64,000 nt of DNA from Microvirga aerophila (GCF_003332305.1 NZ_QOIO01000025.1:1-64000), one strand, 5' to 3'; shown: positions 1 to 8,784, counted from the first letter of the stretch. Notes: generated by a model not told the origin, from the sequence alone. Made by a program: numbers and translations.

Positions 1-207
1 GAGATCGTCAAACGCTCCGACCAAGCTAAGGGCTTTGTGGTTGTCGCGAAGCGGTGGATCGTTGAGCGAACCTTTGGCTGGCTGGGCCGCTGCCGCCGGC
101 TGGCTAAGGACTTCGAGAACCTCACCCGCACGCAGATGGCCTTCGTTCAACTCGCCATGATCCGACTCATGACCCGCAGGATCGCAAGGCTTTGTCAAAG
201 CTCATGA
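1..207 (+). pseudogene. IS5-family transposase, C-terminal fragment
   Basis: Open from the first base of the window and ending in TGA at 205-207. The 68 residues read like the C-terminal end of an IS5/IS427-type DDE transposase: a basic start (IVKRSDQ), then [22 protein letters not shown], split here as [12 protein letters not shown] and CRRLAKDFE, where the glutamate of VERTFGW is the usual third catalytic acid. The upstream part lies outside the window, so it is unknown whether the gene is intact. It marks the left edge as mobile-element DNA. Confidence 0.8.
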
Positions 208-544
208 ACAACTCGGACCGACTCTCAACGACGGTCATGCGGTGAGAGGGATAAGAAATCAGATACACGACATCGCCGACACTGAAGTGCATGGTTCGCT
301 CCTGATCCACCACATCAGAGTGTAGCTCGCTGGTCAACAGCAGGGAAGGTGACGGGGCTCATCTCCCAAACATCGTCTCTGACACGAGGTGTCAATCCCG
401 AGCTGCAGACGAATACGTTCGGTTAACCATGCGTCGCCAAAGGCCTCGCACCGTCCCAATTGCGTCACAAGCTCGACCCAATGCGGAGCTGATGTGCACA
501 CACAACCCTCTCCGCCATTCAGCTAACGATGCGCAGGTAAGCTC
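208..544. other. Intergenic, no gene seen
   Basis: About 340 bases between the transposase tail and the peptidoglycan-binding gene. Part of it is presumably the non-coding end of the insertion sequence. No ORF, RNA or clear promoter could be supported. Confidence 0.4.
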
Positions 545-1159
545 ATGAGCTTTATGAACAACCAAGTCAGGCTACAGCTCAATGCGACAAGCAAAGGCCT
601 CTTAGCGACTACGGTGATCGGTTGGGGCCTGTTCGGGTACTCCGTCCTGTCGACGGGATCTGAGGAGCATGCGATCCAGAGGGAGAATTCGCACCTTCGG
701 CAGCAGATTGAGACGGTCACCGCAGAGCGCGATCAGCTGGCGCAAGCCAATGAACAGAAAATCCGCGCGGGCCAAGATCTCAACACGATGCTGGTGCGGA
801 TCGAAGCCGCAAATGACGAGCTCCAGCAGCTGGACTCTCTGCGGGCAAGCGTGAGTCAAGCGCTTGAGCAAGCCCGCCTTCAGCTCACGGGACCGTCCGA
901 TCAGCCTGCAGCCATCACGGAAAGTCCCACGATCAGCACGACGTCAGCGGTTCGCCTGTCCAGGCAGGAGATCCGCGCGGCGCAGGAGGCGCTTGTCGAC
1001 TTCGGGTATGGGAAACTAAAAGCTGACGGATCTCTCGGCCCCTCGACGCGCAAGGCCGTTGAGGCTTTTGAACGAGCCAAAGGTCTTCCCGTCACGGGCA
1101 AGCTTGGAACTGCGACTCTGCAGACTCTGAGAACGCACACGGCCTCGGTGACACAATAG
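545..1159 (+). CDS. Membrane-anchored peptidoglycan-binding domain protein
   Basis: 204 residues. An N-terminal hydrophobic stretch (about residues 18-38) can serve as an uncleaved membrane anchor or signal peptide. Residues 44-110 are rich in E, Q, L and R with heptad-like spacing (ENSHLRQQIETVTAERDQL), suggesting a coiled coil. The C-terminal 60 residues (IRAAQEALVDFGYG...GSLGPSTRKAVEAFERAKGLPVTGKLG) match the PG_binding_1 fold, a three-helix domain that binds peptidoglycan. It probably sits in the periplasm tethered to the inner membrane. No enzymatic domain is visible, so the role is structural or scaffolding by inference. It stands alone; the next gene is on the other strand. Confidence 0.8.
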   Translation: MSFMNNQVRLQLNATSKGLLATTVIGWGLFGYSVLSTGSEEHAIQRENSHLRQQIETVTAERDQLAQANEQKIRAGQDLNTMLVRIEAANDELQQLDSLRASVSQALEQARLQLTGPSDQPAAITESPTISTTSAVRLSRQEIRAAQEALVDFGYGKLKADGSLGPSTRKAVEAFERAKGLPVTGKLGTATLQTLRTHTASVTQ

Positions 1160-1365
1160 CCCGTCTGCGAGTTTTCTGGCGCTGCCTACAGCAGGTCGGT
1201 GGCTACCGCCGGACGATGATCGTCTGGTCCTTGATCACAGGGGTGATCGGTCACAGACTAAGCAACCCAAGGGCGGGACCTGCCCGGGCGCCGCAGATGC
1301 AAGGCAGAGGGAGCGCCCGCCCCGCCAGAATCGTGGCGGGGCTGACCTTTCGTAGTGTCGGGGTC

Positions 1366-1659
1366 TCAAGAGAGATGTTGGGCGAAGTGCTTGTTCATCT
1401 CGAACATGCTCACTTTCCTCTTGCCGCCAAAGATGGCCTGCAGCTTGTCATCAGCCAGGATCTCGCGCTTGTCCGCAGGATTCTGGAGATTGTTGGCCTT
1501 GATGTACTCCCAAACCTTGCTCACCACCTCAGTGCGGGGCAGCGGGGAAGAACCGACCACAGCGGCCAGTTCGTTCGAGGGCTGCAGCGGCTTCATCAGA
1601 GCCGGGTTCGGCTTCTTGGTCGCCGTTGCTCCAGCCTTGTCTGTCTTTGATGCTGCCAT
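1366..1659 (-). CDS. SWIB/MDM2 domain protein
   Basis: 97 residues. The N-terminal 25 residues are Lys/Ala/Thr-rich. The rest is a single SWIB domain: LMKPLQPSNELAAVVGSSPLPRTEVVSKVW, cut here at LAAVVG, followed by EYIKANNLQNPADKREI and the closing DDKLQAIFGGKRKVSMFEM. The ATG at 1659 has a GGAG seven bases upstream, better than the TTG two codons earlier. SWIB domains are known from eukaryotic chromatin remodellers and also occur as small stand-alone proteins in Chlamydia and rhizobia, where the function is mostly unknown; DNA or chromatin association is inferred. The next gene on the same strand encodes a very basic protein, which fits a nucleoid role. Confidence 0.9.
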   Translation of the reverse strand: MAASKTDKAGATATKKPNPALMKPLQPSNELAAVVGSSPLPRTEVVSKVWEYIKANNLQNPADKREILADDKLQAIFGGKRKVSMFEMNKHFAQHLS

Positions 1660-1834
1660 TGTCAAACTCCATAATTACGTCCCTCAGTCGTCTGTGAGGG
1701 TAAGATGTCGCGACTATGGCGGTCAAAGAACGAACAGCCTCTTGGCCTGGAGCTTCCTCATCAAGTTTCGAAGACGGCCGGACAGAGCTAACCCTGGGAG
1801 ATTGTGCTTTCCGTCCGGCCAATCATTGCGTTGG

Positions 1835-2494
1835 CTAGTCGCCAACCGCTGATGATTTCCTCCGCGAGGAGGTCCGCCGGCCGCCCTTCCGGCTTGCGCC
1901 GTTGCCACCTTCCTCGCCCGGCGATCCGCCGAGGGCGCTGGTCACGACCTCCCCGGCAGCTCCGATGGCAGCCGCTGCGACCTCCAACGGAGCGGCGACG
2001 ATCTCGGCGCCAAGGCTTCCTGCGGCCGACACAGCGTCCCTACCCTCCTGCGTGCCGCGGCCCTGTCCCTGCTCGCCGCCCTGCGGCTTCTCCAGTACGT
2101 TTGCGACCGCCCTGAGCGCCTCGGCCATCACCGAGCGGGCCTGCGGGGAGGTGAGCGTTGTCTCAAGGCTCGAGAGCCACGCCATCGGGTTCAGCAGACT
2201 GCCCTGCGACCGTGAGCGGGATGGGGAGCGAGCCGCCGTCGTGGAACGCGACCTCGATACACGGGAGGTCGAGCGCGCTGCCGTGCGCGATCCTGCGGCG
2301 GAGCGGGCCTTGGCGGGAACCGCCTGAGACTTCGTCGCAGACCGGGAGCCGGCCATCGCCTTGGGCTGCGCCCGCTTGGAAGCGCCAGCCCCCTTCTTAG
2401 TCGCCGAAGAGGAGGCGGACTTCGACGCCGACTTCTCCGGCGCTTTCCGGCTCCTGCTGGGTTGTGAAGTTCCGTCCTTCTTGTTGGTAGCCAT
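1835..2494 (-). CDS. Basic Ser/Arg/Lys/Ala-rich protein, histone-like tail
   Basis: 219 residues, low complexity. Residues 1-100 are almost entirely S, R, K, A and T with repeated SRS and KSAS blocks, like a histone H1-type tail. A short ordered segment follows ([20 protein letters not shown], then [19 protein letters not shown]), a glycine/glutamine linker, an Ala/Val-rich helical stretch, and a basic C-terminus. The ATG at 2494 is chosen because AAGGA lies six bases upstream; the in-frame ATG at 2500 overlaps that site. No named family was recognised. Its charge and its position next to the SWIB gene suggest a nucleic-acid-binding, nucleoid-associated role, which is inference. Confidence 0.65.
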   Translation of the reverse strand: MATNKKDGTSQPSRSRKAPEKSASKSASSSATKKGAGASKRAQPKAMAGSRSATKSQAVPAKARSAAGSRTAARSTSRVSRSRSTTAARSPSRSRSQGSLLNPMAWLSSLETTLTSPQARSVMAEALRAVANVLEKPQGGEQGQGRGTQEGRDAVSAAGSLGAEIVAAPLEVAAAAIGAAGEVVTSALGGSPGEEGGNGASRKGGRRTSSRRKSSAVGD

Positions 2495-2742
2495 GGTCAT
2501 TCCTTCGTCTGCTGGGGCCGCAAGCCGGCCGTACCGAGGAACCGAGGTCCTCGACGATAACAATGACAACGTGGCCGTTCGGTTCAGTCCGCTCCAAAAG
2601 GCTAATCAGGGCTTCACCCATGGCTCGAGCGTTTGCTGATCTGACAAGTCACAAGATCTTAAGCTCTCCCTGCTCTAAGCGCCCTCCCCATTTCACTCCC
2701 CTGAAGCAGTCCTTTTCCTCTCACTTATTCATTGAGAATCCT

Positions 2743-3225
2743 ATGTCGAACGAAGCCATCATCTTCACGGACGGCGCTTGCCTTGGGAACCCCGGTCCAG
2801 GCGGATACGCTGCTGTCATCACTATTGCCGGTGAAGAGCAGGTCATCGTGGGACGTGACCGCTCCACGACCAACAACAAGATGGAAATGACGGCAGCCAT
2901 CAAAGCGATTGAGGCTGTGCCTCAGGGCCTCCCGATCGTCATCCATAGCGACAGTCAGTATGTCATCAAAGGCGCGACCGAGTGGCTCCGGGGATGGAAA
3001 GCCAAAGGTTGGCGTAAGGCTGACGGCAAGCCCGTGCTGAACCAGGACCTCTGGATGCAGATGGATGTCCTCATGGTTGGCAGGAAGATCACCTGGAAGT
3101 GGGTGAAGGGTCATGCCGGCCACCCTGAGAATGAGCGCGCGGATCGGCTAGCCAATTGGGAAGCCGTGAGGGCTGCGGCAGGAGCCGGAACGGACTCGAC
3201 GGCTGTTGAAGCGGCTACTGCTTGA
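2743..3225 (+). CDS. rnhA: Ribonuclease HI
   Basis: 160 residues, usual RNase HI length. The enzyme cleaves the RNA strand of RNA-DNA hybrids (R-loops, primers). The four catalytic acids are recognisable: Asp in IIFTDGACLGNPGPGGYA, Glu in NNKMEMTA, Asp in IHSDSQYVIKG and Asp in ENERADRLAN, together with the conserved His of KGHAGH. The C-terminal 20 residues are an Ala/Thr/Gly tail outside the fold. An open frame continues further upstream, but homology begins at the ATG at 2743, so that start is used. Free-standing gene, no operon partner seen. Confidence 0.95.
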   Translation: MSNEAIIFTDGACLGNPGPGGYAAVITIAGEEQVIVGRDRSTTNNKMEMTAAIKAIEAVPQGLPIVIHSDSQYVIKGATEWLRGWKAKGWRKADGKPVLNQDLWMQMDVLMVGRKITWKWVKGHAGHPENERADRLANWEAVRAAAGAGTDSTAVEAATA

Positions 3226-3382
3226 GTATGACACCTGAGGCAGTCGTCCTCATCCACAGGCCCGTTTACCGAACCTGTAATAATAGCTGAGGCGTTCAGA
3301 TACGGTTCACGGGTGCCGCACGACCCTTCCTGTTAGTGCTGGACGATGCCAGTCAGCGTCGCCATTGAACAGGGAGGCTTCC

Positions 3383-3751
3383 ATGTTGAGGTGGTCCAAA
3401 CGGGCAAGCCCCGCTGCTACCTTGATCACCGTGGCAACATTGCTCGGCGGGTGCGTAACCGGGACCGAGGTTTCCTACAGTGAATATCAGTATGGCCGTT
3501 ATGGCGGGACTGAACACACCTATGAGCGTAACCTCTACGCAGATCCGTCCCGTGGCATCGAAAGCGAGAGGTGCCGAACCGTCGTCCGGCAGCGGATCAA
3601 CAGCTTTGGAGAAGAGGTCGTCAGGCGGGATCGCGTTTGCGGCCCTACAGGTGAGATAGAGACTGCAGAACCTTGGGACCGCCGAGCGCCTCGTTTTGGC
3701 TATCCCAATCCGGTTGAGCCGCCACCAGAAGACGTTCCGTACGTCGACTGA
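3383..3751 (+). CDS. Small secreted lipoprotein, function unknown
   Basis: 122 residues from an ATG preceded by GGGAGG. The N-terminus is basic (MLRWSKR), then hydrophobic (AATLITVATLLGG), ending in a lipobox-like LLGGC at about residues 20-24, so Cys24 is the likely lipidation site. The mature part is polar with Tyr/Gly-rich (YSEYQYGRYGG) and Arg-rich segments, two more cysteines that could form a disulfide, and a Pro/Glu-rich end. No enzymatic motif is visible. Likely anchored to the inner or outer membrane in the periplasm. Confidence 0.7.
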   Translation: MLRWSKRASPAATLITVATLLGGCVTGTEVSYSEYQYGRYGGTEHTYERNLYADPSRGIESERCRTVVRQRINSFGEEVVRRDRVCGPTGEIETAEPWDRRAPRFGYPNPVEPPPEDVPYVD

Positions 3752-4023
3752 ACAGAAGTTCGAAACATACTCGAGGACGCCCAGCAGGAAGTGCGATGAT
3801 GTCGCCGACGCGCGGATCGTCTCGGGCTGGAGGCCGGTGACGTTCAGAAACTGGATGATCCGATCAACCGCATGGGTCAAGCGTGCCAGGGCTGGCTGGT
3901 TGGAATTTGGCGGGATCGGTGCTAATCCCCTGCCAATCCCTAATCCTTCTTCCTGGGCGGAAAGACCGAGACCCTGCGTCTTGTCCGTCTCAAAGACCTT
4001 TTCCAACGATCAGGATCAGCCAA

Positions 4024-5190
4024 ATGCCGGGCATCGCACGTCAGTTCGAGCCGCATGTTACCCGTAGTGGCGGTACCCCGTCCAAGTACCGTTTCACCGC
4101 CCGATGCTCCACCTGTCACAAAGCGGACACCTACGAAGCCAGCAAGCCTGTGGGTGATGAGCTCGTCAAAGGCTACTTCAAGGACCGTGGATGGTTGCTG
4201 GGCCGGGATCGCGCCTATGACCTGTGCCCGGCTTGCCTGACGAAGCCTCGGCAGACCCAACAGCGCCACACGCCTCCAGAATCCGCGAACCGTTTGGACC
4301 GCTCGACAGCCCCGGCGGAGAAGCAGTCCCGGGACACGGCTGATATTCTGGCTCGCCACTTGGGCAAGCCCGAAGTGCTCGCGGCGGAGGTCTTCCGCCC
4401 CAAGCCCGTGCAGCCCCCTCGCCCATCTGCTCCGGATGCGCCCCAGCAGACCGCACCAGCCCCTGCCCTCTCACCTGGGGTCGAGGAGGCCTTGACAGGA
4501 ATGGCGGCAGAACTGAAAAGCCTCCGGTCCACGATGGAGATCATGGCCGAGCAGGTGAGCAAACTGGTGACGCTTGGAGGCCGGCAGATCGAAGCGATCG
4601 CACGACTGGCCCCTCTGGTGCTCCAATCAGCAGAGGGGATCTCCGGCGGCCTTCGGAATGTTGTCAGCGCGATTCAAACGATCCCAAGCTCTTCCCCTCC
4701 CGCGAGAGAGCCCACCCAGGCGGAAGAGCCGCTGATGCGAGAGGCTGATCCCGTCGGACCACAGAATCCGGACACCACCCCAGAACCGGAGCCCCTAGCG
4801 GTGTCCGGATCGAAAGGGCGATCAAGGCAGACGAGGCGCTCGAAGCAGACCGAGGATAGTACCAATACAGCTATCTCCGCGCCCATCGTGGTGAAGTCGA
4901 TTCCAGATGCCAAGCGTTCCGATCGGTTCTACACCACCATCCGCCTATCACGGGAGCTGTGGGACCGGGCAGGCTTTAGCCCAGACGACCGTCTCGTGCT
5001 GGATTGGAGTGGCAAGGCGCTGACCATTGAACGTGTCGCTGAGGGCGGAGTGAAGCCAAAGTCGATCGGCGAGGCGTCGGTGGTGCTCCAATCGTGGAAG
5101 CTCGGGGACATCAACCTCGACCAGCCCAAGGTCACCGGCGCCAACGCCTCCCTGCGCCTGACTGCCAGCGTCGCTCGTCCGCGTTCCTGA
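4024..5190 (+). CDS. Protein with N-terminal zinc-ribbon-like motif, function unknown
   Basis: 388 residues. The ATG at 4024 (start MPGIARQFEP) is preferred over the longer frame from 3883: the extra residues look non-coding and AGGATC precedes 4024. Residues 20-80 carry two CxxC knuckles, CSTCHK and CPACL, about 45 residues apart, consistent with a structural zinc ribbon. The middle (about 90-290) is Pro/Glu/Ala-rich and disordered, with a short helical part (LTGMAAELKSLRSTMEIMAE). The last 90 residues form a compact beta-rich domain with FYTTIRLSRELWDRAGF and RLVLDWSGKALTIERV, resembling a swapped-hairpin (AbrB-like) fold, though this is not certain. DNA binding is possible but unproven. 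Confidence 0.65.
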   Translation: MPGIARQFEPHVTRSGGTPSKYRFTARCSTCHKADTYEASKPVGDELVKGYFKDRGWLLGRDRAYDLCPACLTKPRQTQQRHTPPESANRLDRSTAPAEKQSRDTADILARHLGKPEVLAAEVFRPKPVQPPRPSAPDAPQQTAPAPALSPGVEEALTGMAAELKSLRSTMEIMAEQVSKLVTLGGRQIEAIARLAPLVLQSAEGISGGLRNVVSAIQTIPSSSPPAREPTQAEEPLMREADPVGPQNPDTTPEPEPLAVSGSKGRSRQTRRSKQTEDSTNTAISAPIVVKSIPDAKRSDRFYTTIRLSRELWDRAGFSPDDRLVLDWSGKALTIERVAEGGVKPKSIGEASVVLQSWKLGDINLDQPKVTGANASLRLTASVARPRS

Positions 5191-5306
5191 CAGGGGAGCG
5201 GCGCTCCCCTCACCCGCGATCGGAACAATGAATAATCGCGCCGATGCGTTTGATCTGCCTCTTACTCAGATGAGGTGGATGGGGACTGAGCCTTCTTGAG
5301 ACACCC

Positions 5307-5335
5307 CTTGCCTGCTGTTGTCCGTGTTGCTAGCT
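5307..5335 (+). promoter_or_regulatory. Candidate promoter for the tRNA pair
   Basis: CTTGCC at 5307-5312 and CTAGCT at 5330-5335 are separated by 17 bases. This fits the rhizobial housekeeping consensus CTTGAC-N17-CTATAT at most positions. Predicted transcription would begin near 5341, about 50 bases before the first tRNA. Confidence 0.35.
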
Positions 5336-5390
5336 GCGTCCTTCGCAGCATAGCCACATTGGTGACGATGCGGCATGGTGCGTGTGGTTG

Positions 5391-5466
5391 GGGCCTGTAG
5401 CTCAATGGTTAGAGCCGGCCGCTCATAACGGTCTGGTTCCCGGTTCGAGTCCGGGCGGGCCCACCA
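5391..5466 (+). tRNA. tRNA-Ile (anticodon CAU, lysidine type)
   Basis: 76-nt cloverleaf including an encoded CCA at 5464-5466. The acceptor stem GGGCCTG pairs with CGGGCCC, the D-arm is GTAGCTCAATGGTTAGAGC and the T-arm contains GGTTCGAGTCC. The anticodon loop reads CTCATAA, so the anticodon is CAU. The GCTCATAAC context is that of tRNA-Ile2, where the wobble C becomes lysidine and reads AUA, rather than of a methionine tRNA. The tRNA-Leu gene follows three bases later, so the two are probably co-transcribed. Confidence 0.9.
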
Positions 5467-5469
5467 CGT

Positions 5470-5554
5470 GCGGGCGTGGCGGAATTGGTAGACGCACTGG
5501 ATTTAGGTTCCAGCGGCGCAAGCTGTGGGGGTTCGAGTCCCTCCGCCCGCACCA
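5470..5554 (+). tRNA. tRNA-Leu (anticodon UAG)
   Basis: 85-nt class II tRNA with a long variable arm and encoded CCA. The acceptor arms GCGGGCG and CGCCCGC pair; the anticodon stem-loop CTGGATTTAGGTTCCAG gives anticodon UAG, reading CUN leucine codons; the T-loop is GGTTCGAGTCC. Such 3' ends are common integration sites for islands. No repeat of its 3' end was found downstream in the window. Confidence 0.93.
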
Positions 5555-5581
5555 TCAAGGCCACCAACGCGGGGCCATGCC

Positions 5582-5611
5582 AATCGGCTGTTTGCATTCA
5601 AACGGCCGATA
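5582..5611. terminator. Hairpin after tRNA-Leu, possible bidirectional terminator
   Basis: An inverted repeat ATCGGC-T-GTTTG / CAAAC-G-GCCGAT with a four-base CATT loop lies between tRNA-Leu (+) and the 3' end of the next gene (-). There is no clear T-tract, so terminator function is tentative. Confidence 0.4.
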
Positions 5612-5635
5612 TCCCCGGGGCTGGTTCAGTTGGGG

Positions 5636-6283
5636 CTATGCAACCACGATCACATTAGCGATGAAGTCCTGGAGCTCGAACTCACCTGTTCGGGACTCGA
5701 ACCCTGTCACGGCGATGTGACAGACGGATCGCTGCCACGTCACGATGTCTTTGAACCCATGCGCTCTGAAATGCTGCCACGCCGCAAACGAAGCGAGGTC
5801 CTCCGCAACCTCATCGCCGTAACGCCACCGTAAGAAGGGTGCGATGCACATCGCGAACCGTGCATTGCTCTCGTAATGCGGGGAAGAAGAGCACTGCGGA
5901 TTTATAGCAAACAACGTCCACACCACCCCATGGTTCTGATCCGTGTGGGCGGAAATGACCCTATCCCAGGGTTTGGAGCGCGCCCAAATCAGCGGGAAGC
6001 TGACCTTGGCCTGTTGCCCGCCGGGCATGTACATGGGCGTCCTGACGAGCACGAAGTACGCTTTCCACAGCCCCTGCTGGCTGGGCTCGTCCCCTTGCGC
6101 AATGACGGCGTTGACGGCTTGCGGTAACCACCGGTCGATCATCTCAGCTGAAACATCAATCTGAGCCTCACCGAACTCTCTCTGAAGACGAAGACGCCCT
6201 GGTGAGAACACCACCCGCTGGGTCCCGTCGATGGTGCTCACCACCTGTCTCGGCCTTAATCGACTGTCTTGGCTAACCGTCAC
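5636..6283 (-). CDS. Hypothetical protein
   Basis: 215 residues, GTG start with an AGGG-type ribosome site. No signal peptide or membrane segment is evident and no family was recognised. It has an aromatic-rich centre (WKAYFVLVRTPMYMPGG, then FPLIWARSKPWDRVISAH) and histidines and cysteines scattered in the second half. It opens the accessory island downstream of tRNA-Leu and, like the seven genes that follow, lies on the minus strand. Confidence 0.55.
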   Translation of the reverse strand: MTVSQDSRLRPRQVVSTIDGTQRVVFSPGRLRLQREFGEAQIDVSAEMIDRWLPQAVNAVIAQGDEPSQQGLWKAYFVLVRTPMYMPGGQQAKVSFPLIWARSKPWDRVISAHTDQNHGVVWTLFAINPQCSSSPHYESNARFAMCIAPFLRWRYGDEVAEDLASFAAWQHFRAHGFKDIVTWQRSVCHIAVTGFESRTGEFELQDFIANVIVVA

Positions 6284-6395
6284 CGCCCTACCCTTCTAGT
6301 GCACTCATTACGCTCGGTGCCCTGCGTCTCACGACGAATGCACCGTTCCCGGCTTGGAGGCCCCTCTGCATGCCGGGGCGGATATCGGACAGGGA

Positions 6396-7487
6396 TCATG
6401 TGACTGAAGAAGGCAGTGGCGGCGTCGGCAGGAAAAGCACCTTGGCCCTTGTGCTCATGGGCTCAAGCTGTGCATCTTCTTCGGCTTCATCCGACATGAG
6501 GTGGATTTCACCATCGACCAGCCACCAATCACAATAGCGCCGGTAAAGATCACGAGCATGCTTCGTGTCACCCTCTTCCGCGATGGCCGCGATAATCTGC
6601 TCGAGCGTGATATAACGAAATCCAACGGTCCAGGCCGCTGCCCCAGCGAGCTCGCATTGGTACTGCGCCACCGTCTGAACCTGCATGTTGTGCTCTGGCC
6701 CAAGCAACAGCAGGGTTCCTTCCGCGTAACCGTCTTGATGCAGCATTCTTTCGCTCAGAAGCTGCAGCCGCAGCAACTGCAGCGATCGGTTCGTCCCCAA
6801 GGCTTTACGCTTAGGCCCAAGGCCTAGGCTGGTTGTCCTTGCGAGTTCGGCATAGCGAGCCTTGAGGCTCTCAAGCGGGTCGATGAAACCGTCCGCGTAT
6901 TTGATCTCAAGGGCGATGAATCCTCTCTTACCCTGGGGCAGGCTATACCGAACAAGGACATCAAAAGCCGTGCTTCCGCTCTCGTATGCCCCACCACGTG
7001 GTCCCGAGGCATACTCGAACCGAATGTCTTCAACGGTCATGTCACGGCCCGGAAGCAGCCGGCAGAAGACCGCTGTCGCAAGATCCCGGTGGAGCTTCAA
7101 CTGTCCGAACACGTTGAAGGCCAACTGCTGGGGCGACAGCAAGTTAAGGTAAAGGTTCTCGGGATCGATCACGGCCCCAATCTCGTGGTCTATGAGTTCG
7201 CGACGAACGAGGGTAGCGATTTCACGAGATAGGAAGCCTCCGCCTGCCCTGCCGATGGACGGCGCTAGACGGGAGCCCAAGGGCTGGCGCTTGCCGTCGG
7301 GTCCATGGGCTTGTCCGGCGGGGTAACCCCGATCCTCACGCCAAAGGCTTTGTAACAAGCGGACGGCGGACTTGAAGCCGTTGTCCGCTTGCCGATAGCA
7401 CTGATGTCGTTTGAGGATCTCAGTGGGTACAACGGGCATCTGGGGGATCGGGCCAAGGCCTAAGGGGTCAAATAAGGTATTGATCAT
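6396..7487 (-). CDS. PD-(D/E)XK nuclease-like protein (PGN_0703-type candidate)
   Basis: 363 residues, ATG start with AGGA seven bases upstream. Around residues 180-215 it reads STAFDVLVRYSLPQGKRGF followed by IALEIKYADGF. This gives an aspartate, then a Glu-x-Lys on the next strand, the core of the PD-(D/E)XK nuclease fold, and the Ser/Ala-Phe-Asp context resembles the PGN_0703 family of putative restriction endonucleases. Family assignment rests on this motif alone. The rest is alpha/beta with an Arg/Leu-rich helical segment (RSLQLLRLQLLSERML). No methyltransferase or other restriction partner is adjacent, so a stand-alone nuclease is the most likely reading. Substrate unknown. Confidence 0.55.
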   Translation of the reverse strand: MINTLFDPLGLGPIPQMPVVPTEILKRHQCYRQADNGFKSAVRLLQSLWREDRGYPAGQAHGPDGKRQPLGSRLAPSIGRAGGGFLSREIATLVRRELIDHEIGAVIDPENLYLNLLSPQQLAFNVFGQLKLHRDLATAVFCRLLPGRDMTVEDIRFEYASGPRGGAYESGSTAFDVLVRYSLPQGKRGFIALEIKYADGFIDPLESLKARYAELARTTSLGLGPKRKALGTNRSLQLLRLQLLSERMLHQDGYAEGTLLLLGPEHNMQVQTVAQYQCELAGAAAWTVGFRYITLEQIIAAIAEEGDTKHARDLYRRYCDWWLVDGEIHLMSDEAEEDAQLEPMSTRAKVLFLPTPPLPSSVT

Positions 7488-7700
7488 GAAGTGTCCTGGA
7501 ACCGCGAGGATGCGGTCCAGGACTGTTCCGGTTGGAGAATGAGAAGTTCAGGTGGTTGTGGATTGCTGTTGTAGCAGGAGAGGATCGCGATGCTCCGATC
7601 GATGAGGGTTTGCGGCGGATCGCGGTGTCACTTCAGCAATTGGCATTCAGGCCGCGAATATCCGTCTCCCTAATTGGCGAACCGCCTCGTTCGGTGACGT

Positions 7701-8105
7701 TCACCAATCCGATCGGGCCGGAAATCTCTGAACATCATCGAAAGCCGCCATCAACGCATCCACCTCCCGAAACGTAAACTCTTCTTCATAATAAGCGTCC
7801 CAAAGAACCCAAAGGGCACGCCCGATCTGCTCACCGTCATAAAAAAGCGGGAAGTAATTTGCTGCAAATAGCCGCTGCCCATATGCTTCCGTACCAAACT
7901 TTCGCATAGCGATGACGTAAAACAAGCCAGGACCACGAACGTCTTCAATGGGTGTGTCGATTTGGCCGGGCTGCACTTTAAAAGCCCAATGCTGTCGGTC
8001 AGGATCGGCCATAAACGTTATGGTGTCTGTCATCCGCAGGAAAGGGTTTATCTCGTACCTTCTTAAGAGAAAACCACCTGCATCGATGGGCATGATGATA
8101 GCCAT
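7701..8105 (-). CDS. Family A paralogue 1, function unknown
   Basis: 134 residues, ATG start with AAGG about eight bases upstream. This is the most diverged of four consecutive minus-strand genes that share a layout: an N-terminal strand ending in Arg/Tyr, an IVVR-like segment (here FYVIAMRKF), a basic RRAF-like turn (GQRLFAANYF), an (I/L)xRAxWxxWDAY helix (GRALWVLWDAYYEEEF) and a final AFDDxExFP box (AFDDVQRFP). No signal peptide, membrane span or known domain is seen, so a cytoplasmic protein is likely. Tandem duplication and divergence of a small single-domain protein is typical of conflict or immunity genes, which is inference only. Confidence 0.6.
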   Translation of the reverse strand: MAIIMPIDAGGFLLRRYEINPFLRMTDTITFMADPDRQHWAFKVQPGQIDTPIEDVRGPGLFYVIAMRKFGTEAYGQRLFAANYFPLFYDGEQIGRALWVLWDAYYEEEFTFREVDALMAAFDDVQRFPARSDW

Positions 8106-8256
8106 AATTTAGTACCTTAATTGAGAGAGTAATTGTTCATGCCATCGACGGAACGCACCTACAGCTCTTAGGTAAAGTCTTGTCATCGACACGCAATCTC
8201 GTATTTTTCAGAACAGTGCGGCTGTCCTTTATCGTGCAAGGTCCCTCCCCCTCATG

Positions 8257-8784
8257 TCATGGCATGCTGGGTGTGTAAGGTTTCGTCGAGCGCTGAAGCC
8301 AGCGGAGGCGCCGAGCAAACGTGGAGGAGTGGTGTCGCGCGTCCGCGATGTACATGCACCCAAGACTTGGAGTATACCGTCCTTTTAGCCTCGGGGTAGA
8401 AACAATAGGTGGAAAATTTATGAGATCGCGGAGGCCCTGCTCCATTACGCTAAGGACATACATGGATGTTTTACCGGAAAACAGATATTGATCCCAGGCC
8501 ACCCACAGCAGCCGGGCAGTTAACTCATCAAAATCAAGCGAAACACTTTCGTCCATAGCGAAAAGACGTCGCTCTAGGGCATCCCACGTGTGGCGGCGCA
8601 CGACAATTAGATACGCCTCAGCGTCATCTGGGTTTTTGAGTTCATCGTCGAACGGCTCTCGAATCCGGTGGGATGAATCCCAGTGGGCTTCGAAGTATTT
8701 CATGTCCGACTCATAAATCTCAGGTGGACACTCGAAGTAGCTTTTCAGCGCGCCGTTTCGCTCAATTGCGGTGAAGTCGGACAT
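8257..8784 (-). CDS. Family A paralogue 2, with C-terminal extension
   Basis: 175 residues. ATG start with AAGGAATT upstream and a promoter 65 bases further. The first 135 residues follow the family A layout: SYFECPPEIYESDMKYFEAH, then HRIREPFDDEL, YLIVVRRHTWDALERRLFAM, ARLLWVAWDQYLF and DLINFPP. The last 40 residues (RYTPSLGCMYIADARHH and a basic Arg/Trp-rich tail) have no counterpart in the sisters and may come from a shifted stop. Function unknown. Confidence 0.6.
   Translation of the reverse strand: MSDFTAIERNGALKSYFECPPEIYESDMKYFEAHWDSSHRIREPFDDELKNPDDAEAYLIVVRRHTWDALERRLFAMDESVSLDFDELTARLLWVAWDQYLFSGKTSMYVLSVMEQGLRDLINFPPIVSTPRLKGRYTPSLGCMYIADARHHSSTFARRLRWLQRSTKPYTPSMP

Noticed and set aside
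5382-5833. Several open frames over the tRNA genes
   Set aside because: They are translations of tRNA sequence and of the antisense of the 5636 gene.
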